From positions 1-31,541 of the forward strand of contig CABUKY010000007.1 of assembly GCA_902492185.1 (NCBI GenBank): 31,541 nucleotides of DNA. The letters are read 5' to 3'. The notes below the pieces were generated by a model. The model was given only the letters and a program-made list of their open reading frames with translations, was not told the DNA's origin and did no database searches. How positions within the stretch are numbered: the stretch's first letter is position 1; each line of letters starts with the position of its first letter. The position numbers were made by a program, and so were the translations under genes. The stretch comes from an uncultured Collinsella sp. (GTDB lineage: Bacteria; Actinomycetota; Coriobacteriia; Coriobacteriales; Coriobacteriaceae). Below are positions 23,519 through 30,619 of the stretch, in pieces.

Positions 23519-24283
23519 GTGATTAAGGCAGAGCGACAGGATAAGGTTCGTCAGCTGCTCGAAGAGCAGGGCACGGTCTCGGTCAAGGAGATTTCGGATG
23601 CGCTGGGTGTCTCGGATATGACGATTCGCCGCGACCTTGAGGAACTTGCGAGCCTGGGCGAGATCGAGCGCGTGCACGGCGGCGCCCGTAGTGCACAGGG
23701 ACGTCCCCACGCTATGTTGCGCCATGAGTATTCGCACAGCGAAAAGCGCACGAAGCATGCCGAGGAAAAGCTGCAGATCGCGCGCCGCGCCGTTGAGCTC
23801 ATCGAGGAGGGCTCGACCATCTTTTTGGGTACGGGCACTACGGTTGAGCAGATGGCCTCGATGCTGCCGGCGTGCCGCCTGCGCATCGTAACTAATTCGC
23901 TTTCGGTGTTTAACCTGCTCGAGGCGCGCGAGGACTGCGACCTGTGCCTCGTGGGCGGTATGTACCGTCGCCGCACCGCCGCTTTTGTGGGACCAACGGC
24001 CGAGGATACCCTGCGTGCGCTGGGTATCGACGCTGCGTTTATCGGCGCCAACGGCATCTTGGACGGTGACGTATCTACGTCCAACATGGACGAGGGCCGC
24101 ATCCAGCAGCTCGCCTTTAGCAAGGCCGACTCTCGCTATCTGATCGCCGACTCCAGCAAAATTGGCAAGCGCGACTTCTACACCTTCTGCCGCCTGGACA
24201 GCTTGGACGCCGTGGTGTGCGAGCCGAGTATCGCCACCGAGGATCGTGCCGCCATCGAGGAACACACGCAGGTCATCTGCTAG
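23519..24283 (+). CDS. DeoR/GlpR family sugar-phosphate-responsive regulator
   Basis: A 254-residue regulator. Residues 1-57 form the DeoR helix-turn-helix (VSVKEISDALGVSDMTIRRD, then HGGAR). The rest is the DeoRC sensor: FLGTGTTVEQMASMLP, IVTNSLSVFNLL, LVGGMYRRRTAAFVGP, FIGANGI and YLIADSSKIGKRDF. Such proteins usually repress sugar genes until a sugar phosphate binds. GTG 23519 follows a GCGAGGA site. Divergent galM is the likely target. A truncated copy of its C-terminal half lies at 28598-28966. Confidence 0.9.
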   Translation: MIKAERQDKVRQLLEEQGTVSVKEISDALGVSDMTIRRDLEELASLGEIERVHGGARSAQGRPHAMLRHEYSHSEKRTKHAEEKLQIARRAVELIEEGSTIFLGTGTTVEQMASMLPACRLRIVTNSLSVFNLLEAREDCDLCLVGGMYRRRTAAFVGPTAEDTLRALGIDAAFIGANGILDGDVSTSNMDEGRIQQLAFSKADSRYLIADSSKIGKRDFYTFCRLDSLDAVVCEPSIATEDRAAIEEHTQVIC

Positions 24284-24716
24284 CTATCGCTACGGGATTG
24301 CCAACAGGCGATGCGGGAGGACTTTTGCCTCCTGTCATTGTGGGGAATCAGCGCGTCGGCGCTACGCGATATGACGCGCAAATGAGGACTCCACTATCGA
24401 ATTGTCTCAACCTGTAACATCTAGGCGGCCAAAAGCGAGCCAGACGTTACAGATCGAGATTTTTGGCTCGACCTATTCCGTTTGTCTCGATCTGTAACAG
24501 CTAGGACCGTTAAATTCAGCTAGTTGTTACAGATTGAGATTGAGAGGATTGGCCTGCGCATTCATCTCAATCTGTAACATCTAGACGTCCAAAACCGGTC
24601 TTAGTGTTACAGATTGAGACAATTCGGCGGGGTCTACCTTGTTTGTCTCGATCTGTAACGGTTAGGACTTAAAAACTCGGCTACGTGTTACAGATCGAGA
24701 CAAAAGAAAAAGAACA
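24284..24716. other. 433 bp gene-free stretch filled by palindromic repeat array
   Basis: After the deoR stop there are about 120 bases without a recognisable gene or terminator, including ATGACGCGCAAAT (24371-24383), which recurs after the truncated deoR copy near 28968. The rest is the repeat array. Confidence 0.6.
24404..24701. repeat. array of four 57 bp palindromic repeats, period about 80 bp
   Basis: Four units lie at 24404-24460, 24484-24540, 24564-24620 and 24645-24701. Each is exactly 57 bp: a 16-base arm (consensus GTCTCGATCTGTAACA), a 25-base centre (CTAG...AAA...CTAG-like, itself partly palindromic) and the reverse-complement arm. Spacers of 23, 23 and 24 bp are not conserved. 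At arm position 6 the pair is G-T in unit 2, A-T in unit 3 and G-C in unit 4, which is compensatory change that keeps pairing. The array lies between convergent genes. It is not a CRISPR array. Class and function unknown. Confidence 0.9.
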
Positions 24717-25436
24717 TTAGGACTTGAAAATAAAGTTTTGATAAGGGATTCGCCCAGTTAAGACGGTGCGGCAGACAATTGAGATTAGTTTGCCTCCGGA
24801 GTCGTAAGCATAATGAGTCAGTTCGATGACCGGAAGTTTTGCAACACCATAATTACTGGCTTCGGAATCGCTAAGCTGACGTGCTCTATAGTTTTCCCTA
24901 ACAGATTGGATAGACTTGGACAAGTCGTCCATGATTCTGCTAAATGCCTGAAAATCTAACTGGTTATTCGGAACGCGCGACTTTGAAATGAAGAACGTAT
25001 CAGCGCCTATGAAGCTGCCTTCAAGTTCGTAGGTCAATTCAAGACGCTGAATCTCATTGCGACTTTGACATCCAAATTGTTGGAGCATCATTACGGAAAT
25101 TGGACGACCTGATGTGAGGCCGCCGAAATGTTTGGTGATGGCATCCGGATCAACGCCATCGCAATGGCTTGCAAAGTCAAAGTCTAAAAGTGAATTGAGC
25201 TCGCTAACGCGTTTCGGTGCAACAAACGATCCCTTACCTTGGATTCGATAGATACTTCCACGACGCTCCAGCTCACTCATGGCAAGTCGGACGGTTGTTC
25301 TGCTTACGGCGTATTCGTCGCAGAGTTCCATTTCTGTTGGAAGTTTATCGTCTGCTTGATATACATCGACGATCTGCTTGAGCAGCGCGTCGGTGAGCTG
25401 TAAATAGAGTGGCCGTTTTTCGTGTGTATCGAGCAT
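24717..25436 (-). CDS. GntR family (UTRA) transcriptional regulator
   Basis: A 239-residue regulator with an N-terminal GntR winged helix (PLYLQLTDALLKQIVD, MELCDEYAVSRTTVRLAMSE, IYRIQGKGSFVAP) and a C-terminal UTRA domain (IGADTFFISK, VIELTHYAYDSGGKL). The start at 25436 has GAGG at five bases; an in-frame ATG at 25454 has no ribosome site. Base composition is poorer in GC than in the core genes, suggesting acquisition. It lies 3' to the TIM-barrel-like gene on the same strand and probably controls that gene and the divergent EIICB permease gene through palindromes at 26461-26493. Confidence 0.87.
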   Translation of the reverse strand: MLDTHEKRPLYLQLTDALLKQIVDVYQADDKLPTEMELCDEYAVSRTTVRLAMSELERRGSIYRIQGKGSFVAPKRVSELNSLLDFDFASHCDGVDPDAITKHFGGLTSGRPISVMMLQQFGCQSRNEIQRLELTYELEGSFIGADTFFISKSRVPNNQLDFQAFSRIMDDLSKSIQSVRENYRARQLSDSEASNYGVAKLPVIELTHYAYDSGGKLISIVCRTVLTGRIPYQNFIFKS

Positions 25437-25508
25437 TAGAGCCTCAGTTTGCATGTTGGTGGTACCTGATGGTTGCCGCAGTCGGGATGTAACGTGGGCA
25501 AGGTAACC

Positions 25509-26429
25509 TTAACGTATCACAGAGCGGCTCAGCATGATGATCTGATGCCTGTAGCCACGAAGGGCTTGTCCGAGCGTGAAGATATTCTGGGGCAGGCAAA
25601 TACCGTTCATGGAGTCCCCGATATGTTGGAGGTCAGCGCCGGCTGCTTTTGCTGCAAGGCCTATTTTCTTAATGGTCTCGCTGTCGCAAGAGTCTTGACT
25701 CGTCCCGTTCGCCGCCATGACGAGAACTTTCTCTTCAATTGACTTGCCTACGTTGTAGGATCGTACAAAGTCTACGATGGCGCGCAGGTCTGCTTCTTGG
25801 AAGCAGGGGACGGTGTAGGGGGCTGGCACGAGAAGGATATCGACACCGAGGTCAACAAACTCGCGCGCTATTTCGAGCGTCATGACAGGTTCCGCAACGC
25901 CTGCTCCATGCATTTTTCCGGCTATGATCAGGCCATTGAAATGCTCTTTGGAGAGTTTGATTGAATGGGCGATCGCATCGTTGGAGACGCCAGTTCCAGG
26001 GTTGCCCGTCAGGCAGATAAAATCAAATCCGAGTTCGTTAGCCTTTTCTAAGGTCTTGGGAGAGACGCGACGACCCATGGGGATTTCCGTACGGGATTCA
26101 GACATCTCTGCCTCGTTATCAACAGGCTCCAGATTGACGCCAATGGGCCTTCCGCATGCTCGCTTCACCCAAGTGACCGGGTTTTCATTGAGATCATCTG
26201 GAATACCGGCAATAACTGGATCGAACACATCGAACGCGTTAAACAGAAGCAGGTCGGCACCTGCGGCACGTTCGATTTCTGCATTAGTAACGCCGCTGAG
26301 AAATTGGGAAGAGGGTACGTTTTCCGCCATGATGGTACGTCCCTCGGAGGCCAGAATTGCCTGCTTTAAATCCATGGGTGACGTGGCGGCAAAATCGGAT
26401 GCGGACATGTTCAGTAATCGTTTGGGCAT
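25509..26429 (-). CDS. TIM-barrel-like protein of unknown function (DUF7916-like) linked to a PTS
   Basis: A 306-residue protein without a signal peptide. Segments such as GADLLLFNAFDVFDP, RPIGVNLEP, GFDFICLTGNPGTGVSN, GLIIAGKMHGAG, GVDILLVPAPYTVP and KVLVMAANGTSQDS read as successive beta strands with loop glycines and acids, consistent with a TIM-barrel enzyme similar in style to phosphoenolpyruvate-mutase-like or BtpA-like proteins. I recall similar proteins (DUF7916) beside PTS genes, but no reaction is known to me. AAAGGAAG precedes the start. It is divergent from the EIICB gene and followed by GntR, forming a regulator-enzyme-transporter unit. A sugar-acid or sugar-phosphate substrate is only a guess. 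Confidence 0.7.
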   Translation of the reverse strand: MPKRLLNMSASDFAATSPMDLKQAILASEGRTIMAENVPSSQFLSGVTNAEIERAAGADLLLFNAFDVFDPVIAGIPDDLNENPVTWVKRACGRPIGVNLEPVDNEAEMSESRTEIPMGRRVSPKTLEKANELGFDFICLTGNPGTGVSNDAIAHSIKLSKEHFNGLIIAGKMHGAGVAEPVMTLEIAREFVDLGVDILLVPAPYTVPCFQEADLRAIVDFVRSYNVGKSIEEKVLVMAANGTSQDSCDSETIKKIGLAAKAAGADLQHIGDSMNGICLPQNIFTLGQALRGYRHQIIMLSRSVIR

Positions 26430-26460
26430 TGTTACTTCCTTTGACTAGAACGACAGGCTT

Positions 26461-26493
26461 GTGACATCGTCACTAATATTGTTACAACAATAT
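26461..26493. promoter_or_regulatory. two adjacent operator-like palindromes
   Basis: GTGAC-atc-GTCAC (26461-26473) and ATATTGTT-ac-AACAATAT (26476-26493) lie side by side, 32-64 bases upstream of the minus-strand start at 26429. They are candidates for the adjacent GntR regulator. Confidence 0.5.
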
Positions 26494-26618
26494 ATTAAAT
26501 ATGTTATATCCAATCGGTGAACGGTTGCAAACTTATTGTACTGCTCGGAAAAAATAGCCTTTAGCTGGACAAATCTAAAATTACGCAACTGCCGTTCACC
26601 GAATAAGTATTTGAATTC

Positions 26619-26647
26619 TTGACATATCGACAAAGCGGAAAAAGAAT
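26619..26647 (+). promoter_or_regulatory. candidate promoter for the EIICB gene
   Basis: Perfect -35 TTGACA (26619-26624), 17 bp spacer, and AAGAAT (26642-26647) as a weak -10. It leaves a leader of about 130 bases. Confidence 0.45.
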
Positions 26648-26785
26648 TGGTTATGACAAATCGCGCAAATGATATTACATTTCGTACGAGAACGTATTCA
26701 TTTACATACGTGGATACAAACTGGGACGACGACGGTTGAGTCCGGATAAATCGTTGTGTGTCCGGGAAACATGAAAGGATGTCTT

Positions 26786-28480
26786 ATGGACGCTATCGTC
26801 AAATTCCTTGAAAAACACCAGGCCCTCTTCGACAAAATCTCAAGGAACATTTATCTGGTGGCGATTAAGGATGGCTTTCTCTCGAATATGCCAATTGTGC
26901 TGTTCTCGAGCCTGTTCCTTCTTCTTTCGACGCTCCCTGCCTATGTAGGCATCGCGCTTCCGTCTGAGGTGCTGGATTTCTTTAATAAAATCTATGCATA
27001 TACCATGGGACTTCTTGGCATTATGGTGGCCGGCACCACGGCGAGCTCACTTGCCAAGTCGATGAACCGCCGCATGCCTTCGGGCAAATCTCTCAACCCC
27101 ACCTCGTGCATGGTTTGTGCCATGTGCGGCATGTTCTTGCTATCGGTGACGAACGATGTTGTTTCGATTGGCGGAGCAGATACATCTGTTTTTGAAACCG
27201 GCTATATGGGAACCAAGGGTTTTATCGCCGCGTTCGTATCCGCATTCTTGACCGTTAACATCTATAAGGTGTGCATTAGCCATAATGTGACGATCAAGCT
27301 CCCCAAAGAGGTCCCTGGCTCTATTGCGCAGAGTTTTCGCGATATCTTTGCGTTTGGGTTTTCGATCCTTGCGTGCGCTTTTATCGATCTCGCGAGCCGT
27401 AAGCTGCTTGCTGTGCCGTTCGCCAATTTGGTATCCGCTCTTATCTCGCCGCTGTTCTCCGCGGTCGACACCTATCCTGGCATGGCGCTTATCGAGGGCG
27501 CGGTCGCACTTTTCCAATTTATGGGCATTCACGGTGCCTCGGTTGTCATGACTCCGATCAATGCTGCGCTCTACGACAATACCGTTACCAATCTTGCGGT
27601 TTTCCAGGCAGGTGGACACCCGTCAATTGCTCTCGCGCTGGACTTTACAAACTTCATCGGCGGTCTGGGCGGTTCTGGCTGCACGTTCATCGTTCCTATT
27701 ATCCTGATCATGTTTATGCGTTCCAAGCAGCTTAAAGCCATGGGCAAGGCATCGATTATCCCGGTGATTTTTGGAGTTAACGAGCCCGTTCTCTTCGGTA
27801 TGCCGATTGTTCTCAATCCCTATATGTTCGTGCCCTTCCTAGCGGCTCCTATGGTCAACGCTTTAATCGGTAAGTTTTTCATTGACGTCATTGGAATGAA
27901 CGCCCCCATGTATACCATGCCGTGGGCGCTTCCCGGCCCAATCGGTGCATTCCTCACCACAGGCCTTGATGTACGTTCTCTCGTATTGATTGCAGTGCTG
28001 CTGGTCGTTGACTTTGTAATTTACTATCCGTTCTGTAAGGCATACGACCATCAGCTTTGTTTGGAAGAGTCTGCAAAGGAGACTGCAGGAAACTCGGATG
28101 CAGATGCTATTGCCGCACAGGAAAATGTCGCAAAAGCTCTCGAGGCGGTAAAGGACAAGGCGGAGCAGATCCGCGTGCTTGTGCTTTGCCAGGGTGCCGG
28201 CACTTCGACTCTCTTGGCAAATGCTCTTCGCGAAGGTGCCGCTGCTAAGGGTATCGATCTGGTTTCTCAGTCCGGTGCGTACGGAAGCCACTATGAGACG
28301 ATGGATCAGTACAACGTGATTGTTCTGGCGCCCCAGGCACGCATGTACTATGACGCTATGAAGGCCGATACCGATCGCCTTGGAATTAAACTGCTCACCA
28401 CAAGGGGTAAGGAGTATATCGACCTTACCAACGATCCCGAAGGCGCAATTGACTGGATCGTTCAGGAGCTGGCTAAATAG
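26786..28480 (+). CDS. PTS lactose/cellobiose-class EIICB permease (LacE-like)
   Basis: A 564-residue fusion. The EIIC domain (about 1-430) has many hydrophobic helices and the family loop GVNEPVLFGMPIVLNP. A linker rich in Ala and Glu follows, then the EIIB domain (about 460-564) with the phosphorylated Cys468 in VLVLCQGAGTSTLLANAL and VIVLAPQARMYYD. The length and EIIC-EIIB order match LacE. It transports and phosphorylates a disaccharide such as lactose, cellobiose or another beta-glycoside; no EIIA (LacF type) is next to it. ATG 26786 has AAAGGATG upstream. A GH1 6-phospho-glycosidase lies 2 kb downstream on the other strand and may use its product. Confidence 0.92.
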   Translation: MDAIVKFLEKHQALFDKISRNIYLVAIKDGFLSNMPIVLFSSLFLLLSTLPAYVGIALPSEVLDFFNKIYAYTMGLLGIMVAGTTASSLAKSMNRRMPSGKSLNPTSCMVCAMCGMFLLSVTNDVVSIGGADTSVFETGYMGTKGFIAAFVSAFLTVNIYKVCISHNVTIKLPKEVPGSIAQSFRDIFAFGFSILACAFIDLASRKLLAVPFANLVSALISPLFSAVDTYPGMALIEGAVALFQFMGIHGASVVMTPINAALYDNTVTNLAVFQAGGHPSIALALDFTNFIGGLGGSGCTFIVPIILIMFMRSKQLKAMGKASIIPVIFGVNEPVLFGMPIVLNPYMFVPFLAAPMVNALIGKFFIDVIGMNAPMYTMPWALPGPIGAFLTTGLDVRSLVLIAVLLVVDFVIYYPFCKAYDHQLCLEESAKETAGNSDADAIAAQENVAKALEAVKDKAEQIRVLVLCQGAGTSTLLANALREGAAAKGIDLVSQSGAYGSHYETMDQYNVIVLAPQARMYYDAMKADTDRLGIKLLTTRGKEYIDLTNDPEGAIDWIVQELAK

Positions 28481-28515
28481 TGGATGCACTCCGTCGTTGA
28501 TTCGTCGGTGTATAG

Positions 28516-28553
28516 TACGGCCCCGCAGCTTATTGAGCTGTGGGGCCGTATTT
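28516..28553 (+). terminator. intrinsic terminator after EIICB
   Basis: A 15 bp stem TACGGCCCCGCAGCT / AGCTGTGGGGCCGTA (one G-T pair) with a five-base loop and short T tail. Confidence 0.9.
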
Positions 28554-28597
28554 CGTTGAGTGTCTAATTGAGACAATGAGCGCAACCGTCGCGAGAT

Positions 28598-28966
28598 CGC
28601 ATTGGCGCTCTCCGAGTCACCGACAAACTGCCTTCCATCTATGTGACCAATTCGCTCTCGGTGTTTAACCTGCTCGAGGCGCGCGAGGACTGTGACCTGT
28701 GCCTGGTAGGCGGCATGTACCGTCGCCGCACCGCCGCCTTTGTGGGACCCACGGCCGAGGATACCCTGCGTGCGCTGGGCATCGACGCGGCGTTTATCGG
28801 TGCCAACGGCATTCTGGATGGCGACGTATCTACGTCCAACATGGACGAGGGCCGCATCCAGCAGCTCGCCTTTAGCAAGGCCGATACGCGCTATCTGATT
28901 GCCGACTCCAGCAGGATCGGCAGACGATACTTCTGCCCCCCAGCCGGCGCAGGGGTACCGCTTTAA
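28598..28966 (+). pseudogene. truncated second copy of the DeoR regulator
   Basis: From about 28640 the translation is nearly identical to residues 125-219 of the DeoR protein at 23519: TNSLSVFNLLEAREDCDLC, MYRRRTAAFVGPTAEDTLRA, FIGANGILDGDVSTSNMDEG, YLIADSSRIG. The helix-turn-helix is missing, and after GRRYF the frame runs into unrelated sequence and stops at 28966. Upstream, an open frame from about 28598 gives a few DeoR-like residues (DKLPSIY). DNA identity is also high but with many silent changes, so the copy is a diverged paralogue rather than a fresh duplication. Confidence 0.85.
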
Positions 28967-29019
28967 AATGACGCGCAAATAATTTTGGGCAACAAGGATG
29001 AGGCTATTCTGGGATATGA

Positions 29020-30252
29020 CTAGACTCCGTATTTCGTCTTTATGTCCCTTGAGAATGAATCGTAGTCTTCATAGAGCTCCTCTCTGCTTTCATCCTCGGC
29101 GTGGTTTATACGTTCAAGGAGCTTATCCTTTGGAGCCTCTTTTGTTATTGCGGCCTCGCTATCGGGTATTGTGGATTGCAAGAATAGTTCTAGAGCATGG
29201 ACGTCTTTGAGTATGTAGCCCGTCGAACGACCCGCTCCTGTTTTTTCGATTGCGCTGCAACTAACAAGCTGACCGAGGGTTCGTTTAACGGTGACCTCGC
29301 TGATATCGGGGCAGTTGGATCGGATGTCGGATTTCTTAATGACGCCGGGTCTCTGTTGAAATAGAACGGCGATGCGCGCTTGCTTCGACATGGGACGAGT
29401 GCTTGATTCAATTAAGGTACGCTGCTCGAGCTGTCGGTAGGCGGCCAGGGTTGTTCCGAGCATGAAACGGATAAAGGGTACTTCGGTGTTTTGATTTTCA
29501 TTCCATCCAGTGGAGCTTGCAGCGAGGGCGTTGTAGTAAAGCGCTTTGTTGTCTTCAATAAGTCGTTCGATGCTGATGTAACGCGCAACGTCGTATCCAG
29601 TCTTTTCGAGTAGCAGCGTTGTAAGGAGCCGGCTCATCCTGCCATTGCCATCGTTGAAGGGATGAATGCTGACAAAATCGAAGATGAAGCGGAATGATAT
29701 AAGGAGGGGGTCGCAAACTTGACGAGATAAGGCGTCGTTGAGGGACCGACAGGCTTCTTCGATAAATCCGGGGGTTGCTAGGGCCGAAGGCGGCCTAAAG
29801 CGCACAAATCGATTACCTTGATCGTCAATGGAGACGATTTCGTTATCGCTATCTTTCCAATGGCCTCCATACGAGATTGCCGTGTGCGCCATGAGGTCAC
29901 GATGCAACTGCAGAATGACCGATGGCGTTACGGGAATGGAATCGTGCTGCTCGTGAATAAGCGACAGCACATCTCGGTATCCAGCGATTTCTTCCTCTGC
30001 GCGGGAGCTTGGCTTGGCGGAATACGTCATGATTGCTTTGAGTCTTTTTTGGGTGGTAACAATTCCTTCAAGTCCGTTGGAGGATTGGGTGCTTTGGATC
30101 TTAGCTTCCTCCATAAGGGACGATAGAAGTTCGGGTTTGACTTGACTCAGAGCAAGCTGTCGGCCTTTATGCTCGCGTATCGAGAGGAGGAGGTTGGTGA
30201 TTGGAGTTGCTTCGAGTTCCGCTGGGACTGTGGTGTAATCGAACTGGCGCAT
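29020..30252 (-). CDS. Fic family protein with N-terminal inhibitory motif and C-terminal winged helix
   Basis: A 410-residue protein. The Fic catalytic motif HPFNDGNGRMSR (197-208) is intact and predicts AMP transfer from ATP to target hydroxyl groups. The inhibitory helix motif S58-N-G-L-E62-G is present in cis, so it is a self-inhibited class II Fic. Residues 300-360 (KQARIAVLFQQRPGVIKKSDI, TVKRTLGQLVSC) read as a winged helix, which may bind the large palindrome at the gene's own promoter. The last 50 residues are charged. AAAGGAG precedes the start. Lower GC suggests transfer. Targets are unknown; stand-alone Fic-wHTH genes are common in gut bacteria. Confidence 0.92.
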   Translation of the reverse strand: MRQFDYTTVPAELEATPITNLLLSIREHKGRQLALSQVKPELLSSLMEEAKIQSTQSSNGLEGIVTTQKRLKAIMTYSAKPSSRAEEEIAGYRDVLSLIHEQHDSIPVTPSVILQLHRDLMAHTAISYGGHWKDSDNEIVSIDDQGNRFVRFRPPSALATPGFIEEACRSLNDALSRQVCDPLLISFRFIFDFVSIHPFNDGNGRMSRLLTTLLLEKTGYDVARYISIERLIEDNKALYYNALAASSTGWNENQNTEVPFIRFMLGTTLAAYRQLEQRTLIESSTRPMSKQARIAVLFQQRPGVIKKSDIRSNCPDISEVTVKRTLGQLVSCSAIEKTGAGRSTGYILKDVHALELFLQSTIPDSEAAITKEAPKDKLLERINHAEDESREELYEDYDSFSRDIKTKYGV

Positions 30253-30260
30253 GCGGCTCC

Positions 30261-30335
30261 TTTCGGTATCACGAACATACTTTCGATATCATAATACCAT
30301 TAAATGATACCGAAAGTATGTTCGTGATACCGAAA
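30261..30335. promoter_or_regulatory. 75 bp palindrome with four TTTCGGTATCA half-sites at the Fic promoter
   Basis: Arms 30261-30292 and 30304-30335 are reverse complements at 31 of 32 positions around an 11-base centre. Each arm has two copies of TTTCGGTATCA (one with a single change), 20 bases apart from start to start, so two direct sites face two inverted ones. The element begins five bases before the end of the Fic ribosome site (AAAGGAG, minus strand), and TATGAT at its centre is a minus-strand -10 candidate. Confidence 0.75.
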
Positions 30336-30388
30336 ACTAGAACCATGTTTCATAACTGCTTGGAAAGTTCGGATTTGACTATCTTATT

Positions 30389-30525
30389 GTCTTGATCTGT
30401 AACAGGTAGACGGTCGAAAGTGGGCTACGTGTTACAGATTTAGATATTTCTGCTCGGGCGTTCTGTTTGTCTCGATCTGTAACATTTAAGACCGAAAATC
30501 CCAGTTAGATGTTACAGATCGAGAC
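30389..30525. repeat. array of two 57 bp palindromic repeats
   Basis: Units at 30389-30445 and 30469-30525 are the same 57 bp design as at 24404-24701, with a 23 bp spacer and an 80 bp period. The second unit has a perfect 16 bp arm pair (GTCTCGATCTGTAACA and its reverse complement). The first has one mismatch and two G-T pairs. Confidence 0.9.
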
Positions 30526-30553
30526 AAACGGCCTGCACGGGCCGAACCAAAAC

Positions 30554-30596
30554 AAAAAGGCCGCATGCGAACCCGTGGAGGGGTTCGCATGCGGCC
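30554..30596 (-). terminator. intrinsic terminator for the GH1 gene (minus strand)
   Basis: A perfect 16 bp stem GGCCGCATGCGAACCC (30559-30574) with 30581-30596, six-base loop, and an A-run on its left that is a U-tract on the minus strand. Confidence 0.93.
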
Positions 30597-30619
30597 GACA
30601 GGGGGGTATGCGGCGGAAA

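Larger units (their letters stand above)
26430..26785. other. 356 bp divergent regulatory region
   Basis: AT-rich region between the TIM-barrel-like gene and EIICB. It contains the palindromes at 26461-26493, the CGGTGAACGG pair (26515-26524 and 26592-26601), and a promoter-like site (26619-26647). No gene is seen. Confidence 0.6.
28481..29019. other. 539 bp stretch with terminator and deoR remnant
   Basis: Contains the terminator at 28516-28553, a short GTCT-aatt-GAGAC inverted motif near 28562-28574, and the truncated deoR copy at 28598-28966; otherwise nothing recognisable. Confidence 0.6.
30253..30619. other. 367 bp gene-free stretch: Fic operator, repeat array, terminator
   Basis: Fully occupied by the palindrome at 30261-30335, the two-unit repeat array at 30389-30525 and the terminator at 30554-30596. 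Confidence 0.7.

Noticed and set aside
24404..24701. CRISPR array
   Set aside because: Repeats are 57 bp with full internal palindromes, the spacers are only 23-24 bp and sit between short groups of two to four units, and no cas gene is present.
24404..24701. Integron attC array
   Set aside because: There are no gene cassettes between the hairpins, no integrase, and no attC core-site pattern (GTTRRRY) at the arm ends.
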